A stretch of 64,000 nt of DNA from Taiwanofungus camphoratus. Its lineage: Eukaryota > Basidiomycota > Agaricomycetes > Polyporales > Taiwanofungaceae. The stretch is from the NCBI GenBank assembly GCA_003999685.1, contig CP021223.1, forward strand, positions 2,542,001-2,606,000. The letters are read 5' to 3'. The position numbers and the translations under genes are program-made. Positions within the stretch are counted from its first letter, which is position 1. Every line of letters begins with the position of its first letter. Shown here one piece after another: positions 34,301-46,500 of the stretch. The notes under the pieces were generated by a model. It was not told the DNA's origin. It saw only the letters and a program-made list of their open reading frames with translations, and did not search any database.

Positions 34301-36654
34301 AAAGCCGAACCGGAGGTGAACGTCCTGCTGCACTAGTGCAAACAGTGGTACGTCCTCCTGGCAGTGCACAGTTTAGACTTGAGGATGCTCTGAAAGGCGG
34401 TAGAGTAAGTTTCTGTCCTTAGACAGACATTTTCAAATGTCACTGACATGCTGAACTCCAGCATGCCCATTTCCTGGAGTTGGGTGTCATACGAACATTC
34501 GACTTTGTCTCAGCACTGCGTCGTATGAGTGTCATCGTTAAACGGCTCAAGAGCAATACTATGGAGGTCTACGTCAAAGGTGCACCCGAAATCATGGGGG
34601 ATATTTGTGACAAGGACTCATGTCTGTCGTCATAATTTTCTGTGCATAATCTTACAAACCTGACGATTTTACAGTCCCACAGGATTACGATGATTTGCTA
34701 TCCTACTACACGAAACGGGGTTACCGCGTGATCGCAATTGCAGGGAAGAGTATCGAGGGGCTCTCGTGGCTCAAGGCCCAAAAGCTCAAGCGGTTCGTGC
34801 TCTTCACAATTTAGTAATGTCATGTGGTTAATCTAGCCTACGTGTGGTAGTGAGCAGGCTGAATCCGGCCTTCGTTTTCTCGGTTTGGTGATTTTTGAGA
34901 ATAAATTGAAACCGGGGACAACCCCTGCCATACAAGTCCTTCGTTCTGCACACCTTGCATGCAGGATGATAACAGGAGACAATCCGCTCACTGCTGTCAG
35001 TGTCGCAAGAGAATGCGGCTTGATTAACCCAGCAGCCCATGTATTCATGCCGGTGTTCATCCGTGGTTCATATGGTAGTTCTGTTCTCTGAGTGCTTTTA
35101 TTGATGTGTGGCCCTTCAGGTAATGCATTGACGCCCTTGTCGAAGCTCGAATGGTCAAGCATGGACGAACAGGCTTGGAAATTAGACGACTACAGTCTCA
35201 AACCACTAGCACCTCCTGCGCATCACTTGGTCGACTCGAATGAGATTGATTACCAGGACTATACTCTGGCCGTGACGGGCGACGTCTTCCGTTGGATGAT
35301 CAATCATGCACCTTTAGAGACATTGCAGCGAGTAAGTCAACATTCGTGGCAGACGTGCACAAGCTCATGCAACTTATTTTTATCGTTGTAGATGCTCGTC
35401 AAGACACAAGTCTTTGCCCGCATGTCGCCGGATGAGAAAAATGAAGTTGTGGAACGGCTGCAAGGCCTCGGTTACACTGTGTTAATGTGTGGTGACGGTG
35501 CAAACGACTGCGCTGCATTGAAAGCGGCAGACGTGGGACTGTCCCTTTCAGAGGCAGAGGCATCAGTTGCCGCACCCTTTACAAGTCGTACCCCGGACAT
35601 CAACTGTGTACTCGAGGTGATCAAGGAGGGGCGGGCGGCTTTGGTGACTAGCTTCAGCTGCTTCAAGTACATGTAAGGACCTCCCCGGAGATCGATAGAC
35701 TGTAGTATTAACCTTGAACGTCGCAGGGCTCTCTACTCCCTCATACAATTCACTACCATCACTTTGTTGTATTCCTTCGCTTCGTCCTTGGGTGACTTCC
35801 AGGTACGCTACTTGCCTACGAACATAAACTGATGATTTACGAGGGTTCTAAACAGTTCTTGTATATTGATTTGTTCATCATCATCCCCATAGCCGTCACC
35901 AGTAAGCTGGCATTGTTGTTCTGGTTTCTCTTTTCGTGCTGACGTACCCTTCAGTGGGCCGGACCCTTCCTTTCCCGCGTATTCATCCAAAACGTCCGAC
36001 TGCCAGTCTTGTATCGAAGAAAGTATTGGCGAGTCTTGTCGGGCAAATTGTAATCACAACTGCAATCCAGTTCTGGGCGTTCTTCTGGGTGCGACGTCAA
36101 GAATGGTAGGCAAACACGTCATTTATTGTCCTGGTACTAACGCCCCTCGGTGCAGGTATACGCCGCCAGTACCTGCTGATCCGAATGCTGGTGACGATAA
36201 GCTTGAAGCCACAAATTACGAGAATTCAGTGCTGTTCTTGGTATCATGCTTCCAGTACATTCTTGTTGCTGCTGTTTTCAGCATAGGTCCTCCGTATAGA
36301 AAGTCAATGTGGACGAATGGTAGGCCCCTCCGGTTATGTAAAACAAAATTGTTGCTAATATTCGAAACAGGTCTTCTCATGTTGTCAATCAGCTGCCTAA
36401 CGTTCTTCAACGTCGTGGTCATGCTTGTTCCTCCCCGTCCAATCTCCAGCATATTGGAATTGGTACCGCTGCCATTTTCGGCACGGATGACACTCCTCTC
36501 TATGGTAGTCAGCAACGTTGTGTTGTCAGTGCTATATGAACAGTGGGGCACGCAAGGCGTCGCGCATGTCATTGGATACCTGTTTCAGTTACGTCGACAG
36601 CACCGAAGTAAGGATGGCAAGATATACAAGGTTGTCGAAGGTGGTATGCGGTGA
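31343..36654 (+). CDS. YPK9: P5B-type cation/polyamine ATPase, Ypk9/ATP13A2-like
   Basis: A vacuolar/lysosomal P-type ATPase; family members export polyamines and protect against metal ions. Over 10 introns. A long Ser/Arg-rich disordered cytosolic N-terminus (about 300 residues) precedes [20 protein letters not shown], the P5B membrane-inserted N-terminal region. Then come [20 protein letters not shown], the actuator loop [16 protein letters not shown]4 with PPALPAT (P5B type; P5A has PPELP), phosphorylation motif [31 protein letters not shown], and hinge [23 protein letters not shown]-terminal group of TM helices ends VVEGGMR at 36654. One intron at 33206-33257 is needed to read [19 protein letters not shown]. 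All catalytic motifs are intact. Confidence 0.93.
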
Positions 36655-37431
36655 CGGCGGCTGTCATAAATATCACGATGACATGATGTAAAGCGTACAG
36701 CTTTTGCCACATTTAGATGTCCAAATTCTACGTATACTAATTGGTTGTATATTAGATCCACAGTCTACGTCGATGTTTTGATAGCAAAGGGATTCTCTCA
36801 CTGCATTAATCTCCGGTGGTCGTTTAGACATTGCCTCCAGCCCAGTGTATCCCTTTATCTCAAACAAATTCAGACACAAGACGCATTGACTTGTCAAGGT
36901 GATGATCAGAGGCTAGAGCCGACGTAGCTGTCCAGCAGCCGTGTCGCCCAGTGTGAGCCTGCAATCAATCTAGAGGCAATGGCGTCCAAACCTTAAGTAG
37001 CAGACTTCTACCTACAAGTTGCGAGGGGCGGCTTGATTGTTGCTTCCTGCACAGCTGCCGGTTGCATTATTTACGTGCCGAACATCAGAGTGGATAAGAA
37101 ATGTCTACGAATTATTCTTACCTGTATAGAAGTTGAGTTTGAACCCATAGAATGATGGCTTATGATGTGTAACATGATGGGTGATCGCGCAGGCCGGCGG
37201 TAGCTAACCGTGGGTTCTTTTGTACAGGCTCATTTGGGTTGTCCGCCCTTCGTTTCACCTTCGCCTTTCTCCACCACCTCTTTGTCCGTTTTTGCCCTGG
37301 GGGCTCCTCCATTCTTTATTTTTCGCGACCGTTTTTGCTGGTCGAACACAGGGAGCCAGTCTCCGCTCATTCACGTCCCCACTTGCCTAGATCCAAACTT
37401 GTCTCCCTGTTTTCGTGATAACTATTACAAG
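36655..37431. promoter_or_regulatory. Intergenic region with CT-rich core promoter
   Basis: 777 bp without a gene. From about 37235 to 37330 the plus strand is strongly pyrimidine-rich (CACCTTCGCCTTTCTCCACC and following), a common feature of fungal core promoters and 5' UTRs of well-expressed genes; inference only. Confidence 0.45.
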
Positions 37432-38546
37432 ATGCTCGGTTCAATCAAGACCTCCACTGTGCTCTACCTCTTTTCGCTCTACATCTTCGGTTTTGTCAGC
37501 GGTGTGCCAATTGCTCTCCCTCAGTCTCAAGAGAACCCTCCCGCACTTGCCGCCAATGGGACAATTTCGCAGCCGATGACCGTACAAATGAATCAGACAG
37601 TTCAGACGTGAGCTGGTCACTGTAGACGTATCACTAGCAGTGCTGATGCGCCCAATAATCCAGTGCTTCTGGCCCTATGATGCAGACTTGCTCCATCACG
37701 CTCACTCCAATTGCTGGGCAGAGCGGGGAAGTACAAGAGATCAAGTCGTGTACACTATCAGCAATGCCAGGCCCAGCGGACGCATCTCCTTCAGGAGGTG
37801 TATCCTCTGCAGGTGGATCAGATCCAGCTGCGGGCGTGGATTCCCCTATGTCAATCATTGTACGTGCCCGCAGCTCTTCCTCTCGCGGCGAGTCGAGATG
37901 TCGCAATGCACGCTTCTGACCTACGTGTTCCGCAGGGTGAAACCACGATACCGGCCTCGTTGATCTCGACCGCCGCGCCGGCTGCAACTGCCTCCGATTC
38001 TGTAGATTATTCCGAGTCTAGTCCAGACCTCTAGACTCATTTATCCTCATTCTAGGCTGCTGCAAGCGGTGTCACGAGCGTCGCTGCCTCAGGGACAGCA
38101 GCAGCAGGGCTCGGCGGCCCGTCCGGCTCAGCGTTGGCAGACAACAGCCCAACCGCTGCGAATAACGCTGCCGGTGCGACGTCTGCGACCGCCGAGGCAG
38201 ATGCTGCGGCGTCAAGCCCCCCGCCGTTCCCCATTCCCGGCAGGCATATCATGATCCTACCCGTCGGATTGGTCATCTTCTGTGTGATCACGGGCATCAC
38301 TATACTGGTCGTGATGTTTGTTACCTATGAGCGCATGCGCTACCGCAAGGTCAGTATCCATACTTCTGTTTGTCTTTGAGTGTTGCAACTCAGGCTGCAC
38401 GTTTCTTTCCCTCAGGCGTTCAGGAAACGCAAGCTGGCAGAGCAGGGTGCAGCAATGGGCTACGGGGGCATGGGGTGAGTTCTCTATCCCGCGTTCCCAC
38501 AGCGTAATACTGATTATGATGCTCATGACAACACAGGAAAGTCTAG
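37432..38546 (+). CDS. Secreted-type single-pass membrane protein, unknown function
   Basis: I do not recognise a named family. Six exons (37432-37607, 37664-37859, 37936-38001, 38056-38349, 38416-38474, 38537-38546) give 266 residues. A signal peptide is evident (SIKTSTVLYLFSLYIFGFVS). The ectodomain has a small Cys pair (MMQTCSITLTP...SCTLSAMPG) and a long Ser/Ala/Gly/Pro-rich, probably O-glycosylated stretch. A TM helix follows (HIMILPVGLVIFCVITGITI plus LVVMFVTY), then a basic juxtamembrane tail (ERMRYRKAFRKRKLAEQGAA) ending GMGKV. This plan resembles fungal Mid2/Wsc-type wall sensors, but no WSC domain is present. All introns keep frame. Confidence 0.75.
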
Positions 38547-38981
38547 GACTCTTTGTGACAGAATGCTATCTAGCGTGCTTCGACGTAGCCAGGATACGGC
38601 GCTTGTCTTGTTTCTTTTCTTTGACTCTCATCGCTGTGGAGACCCTTGCGATCGCGTCTGCGTGTACACTATGTACCTGGATTTGCTCCCACTTTATCTT
38701 ATATCCGAGGGTGCTTTCTGTGCTGCGCAAGATATGCAATGTTCGATTCTGCCAATGCTTTTTCTGAGCCTCTTACCGGCGCTAGGAATCCGCAATTTAA
38801 GCTGGTTGCTCGCTGGCGACGCATGCAGCGGCGGCCAGAGCGTGACGGGAACCCGGGCCGGCAAGACGGTGACAACATAGCAGAGTTAGGCTCGGGTGTG
38901 ACGGTGTAGTTGAGACGCCTTAGTATATATTGACGGCTTGCACAGGTGTTCATCTTGAATACGCACCCCGACATTGTGAGC
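38547..38981. other. Intergenic, co-directional genes
   Basis: 435 bp between the membrane-protein stop and the lactamase start. Only short open frames; TATATA near 38930 could serve the downstream gene. Confidence 0.45.
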
Positions 38982-40437
38982 ATGGGCCTTGTCAAGACTG
39001 TGGACAGACTTGTGATCACGTTCCTCGTGGACAATTGCATAGAATGGTTTGGCTTGTTTATCTTATCCTAGTCAGTTCGATGAAGCTGAGGAGGTCCTGC
39101 GCGGCCATCCTTCTCGCAGGATGACAAAATTACCGCCAGGCTTCACGCATGAGATGCGTCAACATCTGGCAGAGCACGATCCGCCGCTTGACCCTCTCAC
39201 CGGCGTGCCTTTTATTGACTTGGAGAACTTCTGCTGTGGTAAAACCGTGCATCATCATGGCCTGTCTGCGAGATGCTGATGCTTGAGAACATGGCGTTCA
39301 CGTCAGGTGCGCACGGCTTTTCGGCGCTCATCGTTCGTCCACATCCTCGTTTCACTTCGAAGCTGTGACGGCCGACATCATCTCCTTCGCAGGAGACACA
39401 GGTGGAGGGTTCGAGCCCGCACTACACACTGTTCGACACAGGACCAGACTCACGTTCGATTGCCCGGAACGTCGCGTCGATGCAGATTCCCCTCGCGCGC
39501 ATTGAACGTGTCATCCTGTCTCACTGGCACGCGGACCATAGCGGCGGGATGCTCTCGTTCCTCCGTCTGCGTGCGGCCTCCGCGCCGGACGCGGCGCCCT
39601 GCGTGATGGATGTGCACCCGAGCAGGCCCGTCGCGCGGGGCATCGCGCCGCAGGACAAGATCATCGGGCGTCTGCCCGCGGATCCGACGTTCGAGCAGAT
39701 CGCGGAGGCTGGCGGGGTGGTGGAGGCACACGGCGAGGGGCATGCGGTGTCGGGTGACACGGTGTGGGTGAGCGGGGAGATCCCGCGGGTCACGCACTTT
39801 GAGGGCGGGCTTCCTGGGGGGGTGAGGTGGATTGCGAGCGAAGGCGCTGGGGAGATCAAAGGCGAGTGGATCAAGGAAGAGGTCACTTTGTTTATCAGCC
39901 TTTTGAGGCGCAGACGAAGACTGATCGATGATGAGATAGGACATCAAGGATGAGCGGTATGCTGCAATAGACGTTGCGGGCAAGGGCTTGGTCTTGTTCT
40001 CAGCGTAAGTGGTTTGCCGGGCTCGCACCGCTGGCGATGCTGAAATGCTGAAATGACCGACTTGCAGTTGCTCTCACGCGGGCATCGTGAACGTTGTCAA
40101 GGACGCCGTCTCGAAATTCTCGAGACCGATTCACATGGTATTGTTCTACACTAGTCGGCGTGTCTCACATCCTGAACGCCAACAGATCATAGGCGGGCTG
40201 CACCTCGCAGGACCGGAGCTAACAGAGCGCATCGAGCCTACTGTCAGCTTTCTTGCTAACCGGCTGAGACCTGCACCAGCGTACGTGCTACCGATGCACT
40301 GCACCGGGTTCGCTGCAAAGGTCGCATTGGAAGCGGCGTTGGGTGAAGGCTGTGTGCCTGCAGGTGTGGGGATCAAAGTGGAGGTCACTGGAGATCGAGA
40401 CGGAGAGCGCATAATGTTCCCGCCTTCCATCGAGTAG
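38982..40437 (+). CDS. Metallo-beta-lactamase fold hydrolase (MptE/RFAP-synthase-like group)
   Basis: Seven exons (38982-39046, 39120-39238, 39307-39332, 39393-39881, 39940-40004, 40068-40137, 40186-40437) give 361 residues. The N-terminus LVITFLVDNCIEW followed by MTKLPPGFTHEM and GAHGFSALIE matches the MBL subgroup annotated after the archaeal dihydropterin/RFAP synthase. The metal site is HWHADHSGG. Further ligands are expected in SACSHAGIVNVV and VLPMHCTGFA near the C-terminus. HYTLFDTGPDSRS is the strand before. No signal peptide, so a cytosolic enzyme is likely. The substrate is unknown; the archaeal reaction should not be transferred. All metal-binding motifs appear intact. Confidence 0.85.
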
Positions 40438-40745
40438 TGACTGGACTGAATAAGATTTAGCGGGCATGGCTTACAGTACAGTAAAGGAGAAACAAAGCAA
40501 GGCCCTTTCCGACTGTTTGTCGTTTTTTGAGTCGGAAAAAGAAAAGGAAAAAACATTACATATGCAAGATTTGAAGCTCCAGCTGGACGACAGTCAATGG
40601 CCGAGCCTCATTCGTCAGCATCGCCGGCGGGGAGAGCGCCAGAGTCACGCCGATCTTCCCCGCGACCTTTGCACCGTGAGTACATGAGTGCATACTTCGA
40701 CTCGGGCCTGTACTAGCCTAGCTTTACTATCCACCGTCTGTTAGA
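40438..40745. promoter_or_regulatory. Short intergenic region upstream of MIA40
   Basis: 308 bp, no gene. A purine-rich AAAAAGAAAAGGAAAAAA tract lies at about 40537-40554. Confidence 0.4.
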
Positions 40746-41607
40746 ATGTTGAGGACACTAGCAAAGGTACCACTTCGTCGCTGTCTCCACACTGCATCTT
40801 CGTCACGTTCCGCGTCAGTGCTACGTCCCACTCGGCTTGGTGCTGTTCTCGGCGCTTCAGCAGTCGTGACCACGTATCTAGCCTGGAAAACATTGCAGGG
40901 CGATGCGATTGCGCTGGACTCTGTTGCTTCAAGTGAGTCACTGACGTCTTCATTCGCTCAGACTTCATAGTTGACCGCTCGTCGCGAAAGCGTCGAAACA
41001 GGTCCCTCTCAAATCCCAGTCTACGGTGTCTCCCGATGCACTGACAGATTCTCATTCCGCAACACATCATGAGCCCTCCCTCGAGTCCGCATCCGTGGAG
41101 CCCGAAGCAAAACCGGAGGCCCCAGAGGAGGAGGAAAGCAGCGGCGGGGCGTTCAACCCCGAGACAGGCGAGATCAACTGGGACTGTCCCTGCCTCGGCG
41201 GGATGGCACACGGGCCGTGCGGAATGCAGTTCCGCGAGGCGTTCTCGTGCTTTGTGTTCTCGGAGAAGGAGCCGAAGGGTATCGAGTGCATCGAGAAGTT
41301 CAAGGCGATGCAGGACTGCTTTAGGGAGCACCCCGATGTGTATGGTGAAGGTGAGCGCCTTTTTTGCGTATGGTGGCAACGGCCCGCGCTTTTGCGTTTT
41401 GCTGATTCCTGCGACGTTCTTTTGTTTCTTATAGATATTATGAACGATGATGAGGATGATGACGAAGGTTCTCCTCAGCCGGGCGGGTCGCCCTCACCAG
41501 GCGGTGCTATCAGCACGCAAGCGACTTCGAGTTCAGAATCATCATCTGGTCCTCAAGCAGAAGCCTCGTCTACTCCTACCAAGAACAAGCCTCGAGCTGC
41601 AGCGTAA
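40746..41607 (+). CDS. MIA40: Mitochondrial intermembrane-space import oxidoreductase Mia40
   Basis: Mia40 oxidises incoming small Cys-rich proteins in the intermembrane space and is re-oxidised by Erv1. Exons 40746-40932, 41048-41350 and 41435-41607 give 220 residues. The N-terminus is a basic presequence ([20 protein letters not shown]) followed by a TM segment ([17 protein letters not shown]), the anchored form typical of fungi. The core is WDCPCLGGM, the redox-active CPC, then two CX9C motifs ([11 protein letters not shown] and [11 protein letters not shown]) and [10 protein letters not shown]. The tail is acidic and Ser-rich. The first intron acceptor (41047) was chosen because it is the one that restores frame to the CPC exon. 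Confidence 0.93.
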
Positions 41608-43502
41608 CACTGCTCACAAAAGTATAATGAAGCATTTGTACAGCCACATATTTTCCAGGCAGTCCTGGTCCAGGACCTTTAGTACATAACTACTTTCCAC
41701 CGCTCATGTCATGTAATAGACTACAGTCATTGGCATGGGTATCCCTGTCACAGTGCATACCATCCGCGAGCATCTTCGCGAAGCAAGGGGCATCGATAGC
41801 GAACGATCTGCATTTCGTCCCGATGGGCAATCAGGGTCGATGCAGCATGAGGTAGTGCAGCGAAGCAAATGATAACAGACCACTGGACGTATTCTGCACA
41901 TTCGAGAATGAGGTCGAAGTGAAGAAGATTCATCAGGGCAGTTCAGCGGGAAGCGTTCGATGACGGAGAGAGGGAGCCGTCCTGAGCAACAGAGGGTCTG
42001 AACCCACGGCGCGCCTATGGCGACAGCCATGCTGTCACCCTGTATGGCCCTTCATGGGCACGATGATCAGCCGGTATGTCCGAGGAATGAGTCCGAGGAG
42101 ACAACCGACAGCAGGGCCGGAATGTTCCCCGTCAGAGTGCATGCGGTGCATTGAGCAACGAAATGGATATGACCATACATAGCGCGTGGTCCGCCCGAGT
42201 GTGGGCTGATTTTGCGACACATCACTTCATAGCTGAGTCTGCAAAAACATCGCTTGAAAATGAAGAATGAACACGGGGCCGAAGTGACGAGCAATATGGT
42301 CGCAGAGAACAGGAGTGTATCAGCGTGGGCAGGGACAGACGTTGCATAGCCACGCGTTGTACACGGGCTATGTCGAGTCGTCATGTCCTCTACCAACATA
42401 CCACGCTTTCATGAAAAGGACGCCACGAAGCCAATGCAATGGATTTCATTATGAAGAAAGCGCCCCGGTTGAATACCGGGTCATTGGAATGAAATTCGCT
42501 GTTCACTCGCGCTGCCGCATGCTAGCGTCCCATGACCGTTATGCCGTACGCAATGCACGTCTCGTAGGCGCCCCGCACGAGAGAGCTAGGCGATAGGCAT
42601 ACCTCGAGCTGTTGAACGAGCGTTGCAGAGAGCGATGCTGGTCATGCGTTTCGCGAAAAGGACGAACCTGCCGGATCTGTGGAAACGTTTTCACAAGTCA
42701 AGGAAGCTCGAGCAGCATTCGTGGCTCTCCCAGGGAACTCCGGGTACCTGGAGTGATCCCGCGACTAGCACCGAGCGCAGCACAAGTATTCAACGGCATG
42801 GACGCCCTCGATTTCCGCACCGAAAGACCAGAAATAGATAACTCGAGATCAGCTGTTGGCAAATAGCGCTCGTAAAAACCACTTAGGAGCCGGTATTGAC
42901 AGAGCATCGTTGAGTCTGCAGCGACCAGCCTTGTGAAGGCCAAAATTCGGATTAGCAGGGATGCTTTGCAGGATGGGGTGCAAACTGCCTTTTCCAACTC
43001 TCCGAGCCTCTATAGATGTCTGTTTTGAGAGAAGTAGAAGGATCGCGTAAGCTGTAGTCTATCACGAACGCGGAGATATACGTGGGGATCCAGACTAGAG
43101 AGAACTAGAGAGGGAAAGAGGAACGCCAACCATGAAAGGAGTGAGGGGGGCACGAGGCCGTGAGTGTCCGTGACAAGTCTGAAGTCTATTTGGGCGATAT
43201 TCCATTTCAGGGCGCAGTACCCCGTCTTCTCCGCTCCGGGCTCGCCAGCCCAACCCGTTTTCTTTCTTCTACCCCCGCCTTTATGTCTCCTGGCTCGGTG
43301 AGCATTTCCCCCCATTTTTCACTGTTTTTACGGCGATGGAAACCAGTCGCTGATCATTAGAATCTGGCGTGCAGATCCCGCCGGGCCAAAAGTCGACTCA
43401 AACCTTCGCCAGACACCCATTGTGCCACGCCAGCCGGTCAAGCCATTCTTACAGAGTCCGAGGTTCACTGCTGCCTCTTTCATCGCTAGACCCGGCTGGA
43501 TC
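41608..43502. other. Long intergenic region
   Basis: 1.9 kb without a gene I can support; open frames are short and unrelated. The last 300 bases contain a plausible 5' UTR intron for the downstream gene: GTGAGC donor near 43296 to acceptor GCGTGCAG near 43375. Confidence 0.5.
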
Positions 43503-46500
43503 ATGGAGCCGTCATCTGTCGCCGAACAGCGCGCGACCGCCGTCGCCAAACTCAAGCGAGCGGCGTCTCTGCCGCGTATGAAGGACGGCCGTCGTCCACC
43601 GATGCACGTCGAGGCCGTCAGCGAGGGAGAGCGCGCCCAGGGCGAGGGCGAGAAGGATGACGAGAGCGCGCAGGAGTCGGACGGGAAGGGAGAACAACAG
43701 GAAGGGGGAAAACAGGAACAAGAGCAAGGGTCGGAAGCGCTGAAGGAGGAAGTGCAGGACGAAGAGGTCAAGGCCCCCCCTCCCGAGACGCCTTTGCCCG
43801 CTGAAAACACACCCGTGCGCGCGAAGAGGCGTTCGCGGTCGCGAACAAGATCAAGAGGCTCGCGAGATCTGAAGGGTAAGGCACTTGCCAAACAGTCGCC
43901 ACACGTCAGCTCGGCGAGCCATACGAACGAGTCGTCAGCGGATGAGTACTACACGTCGGCCCCTGGTGAGGACCCCCCGCCCTCGCCACCCCTCGTCTCG
44001 CCCATCCCCTCACATCTGGCCGCGTTCCCCCCGCGTCTCCTCGCGTCGCCGTTCCTTTACCCTGGAACGACACCGTCAACGCCGCTCCCTACCCTAGATG
44101 ATATCCGACAGGGGATAAGTATGGGATTGTATCGATCTAACAGTGCGGGTGCAGCGCGCGCGATGGCGATGCATAAGCTCACGGGAGGCACCGAGCCTAT
44201 GGACTACTCCTTGATGTCGCCCTCACCGACCCCTCCGCCAGGTGGTCCCCGATTGACGCGGAACAATACTGTGTCTGGAGGTGAGCGGATGGGTGATCGG
44301 ATGGCTGCAAGGCAAAGACTGCTACATCGCCTGGGCAATAGGATCAAAGAGGTGGAAGGGGATCAGACCAGTGGGGGAGAGGAACTACCTGCCCCGACCC
44401 TACCGCCCAAGCGTCGGAGGCGGCGTTCACGGAGAAATTCCTCGCGTGCTTCGACCGTGGTCGATGATCGAGAAGACAGGGAACCGCCATCTACTACGCC
44501 GAACACGCCTATTGTACCACCGTCACCGTTACCTCCGACATTCCATCATGCACCCGATCCTCCGCGTCCACCTTCGGCTGCGAGTCGAGTAGCTAATGGA
44601 GATGCCGGGCGCGCCTCACCTCTCGTCAAGTCTAACGGAAATATTCCTTTCGATTACGAGAAGCCCACAGGACACCGTGGTGTTGTGGTTGAAGACGAAG
44701 ACGATGTTCCTGAGCGTCTCTCGCCGCAACGGCTCCCACTTCCTCCTTTACCCAGTACGCCCGGCCGCGGATATGGACATCCATCGACGTTGCGACTACC
44801 ACACACTTCCGATGCACCATCAAGCACGTCTACTGACTCAGGGCCTGCTTCTGCCATACGCGTGCCCTTCTTTGTGTCGCGGAAGTCAGTTGCCAAGCCG
44901 GATACATTCCCTGCTAGTCCATTTGCTACGCCTCTCAAGGAGAAGCCCTATCCTGACGAAGATGAGGAACAGGTACTTTACCAAGAAGTACACAGACCTA
45001 GACTAGCGTTCGAACGCGAAAGCGAGATCAGCTGGATAGCTGAACCTGGTAAGTTTTGGATTTGTCAAGCGTGTGACTTTGTAGAATAACCATCTCACAG
45101 TGCCTGAGCGGATGCCCGTTCACGACGACGATGACGAAGACACCGCACCTGAGCCTGAGGCGGAAGCAGAAGATGCAGATGAGCCTCTTGCTGAAATTTC
45201 AGATCAGCGCTCGAATCATAGCTACGGTCGTCCTTCTTCTCGTCCCGTGTCCCCGAAGGACTTGGTGATCGAATTCGAAATATCGCCTGTCACTCAGGCT
45301 GAGCATACGCCTCCTTCTCCTACCTCACCGGTTGTTCTGTCTCCTATTATTACTAGTGATGCCCGTACCGGCTCTCAGGTTTCTCCCACAACCTATCCCA
45401 TGCGTCTATCCGTCGCGACCCCCAGCCAGCTTGAACGCTCTCCTTCCACTGGTGATTTCCCCGACTTCGAGGATGCTCGTGCGACTGTAACGGATTCGAC
45501 CATCAAACGCGCTGCGGAATCTACCAGTAGATGGGAGAGGGTCAAGAACATGGTCACAAGAAGCGGTTCCGTCAATGGTCGTCGCTCCCGTACTAATAGT
45601 TTGGGGATACGCGATCGGCGAAACAACACGGACTCAAGTGTGAGTCGAGAAAGTGGCGTGAGCCTCAGCAAGGGCGACAAGGGAGATACATCCGGGAATT
45701 TCACGCATCAGCATAGCCAGGATGCACAGTCTCCTTCTGCCTCAGCTTCAATTTCGTCGCTTCCCCTCGCACAAGCACCAATAGCGGCTCTCGCGCCCGC
45801 GCCACCCGCTACACCGGTAGACCTCATGATGTATGGCGATTCAAAGTTGTTCCCATTCCCTGGCATGTTGCAACTAGAAGAACAGAGAAACCGCGCAAAG
45901 GGTCTTTCACAGTCTTCCTCTAATCCGGACGTCACATCTCCTATTGGGCTGGGGATTGATGCTGTTCCTTCCGGCTCGAGCTCTTCCAGTGCTGCTACAC
46001 GAGTGCCGCAAAGTGATCGGGAAAGGAGGCTATCTCATCAGGCATCGGACACTCGCTTGTTGGCGAAGTACAACAATGTAGTCTCTCCGCCTCCTATGTC
46101 GTCGGTTTCGTCTTCTGCTTCGCAGAATGATTACTTTAGCATTCAATCTGCAGGTTCTCCCACTTCTCCCACTGCCAATGGCTACAGTTCATTAAAGCTT
46201 CCTATGGATCGATTAGGTGTCAGGAAGTGGTTAAGCGCAAAGTTCTCATCCCCTAATGGCGCCACTTCACCTTCTAGCGATGGACGATCACGGAGTGCAG
46301 ACAAGAAGCCTTCCTGGGCCGAAGTTCCGCTCGGACGTAAAGAAAGCGAGCTCCCTGAGGATTGGGAAGACTTAGGCAGAGCGAAATCGCGAACACCGAC
46401 AAGCGCTGCAAGCAGTGCTCTGCTAGGGAAGCAACCCAAGGAAGAAGCAAGACCAACTGAGATTCGCATGGAAACCGAGGCCACAGTGGCTCATGACTCG

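Noticed and set aside
39450-40028. Minus-strand open frame opposite the metallo-beta-lactamase gene
   Set aside because: Antisense shadow of GC-rich exons; Arg/Pro/His-rich composition is typical of such shadows.
43369-43581. Start of the Sec7 protein in the exon beginning MSPGS at about 43283
   Set aside because: Splicing that exon through its GTGAGC donor leads into a frame that stops; it is more likely a 5' UTR intron, so ATG 43503 was chosen.
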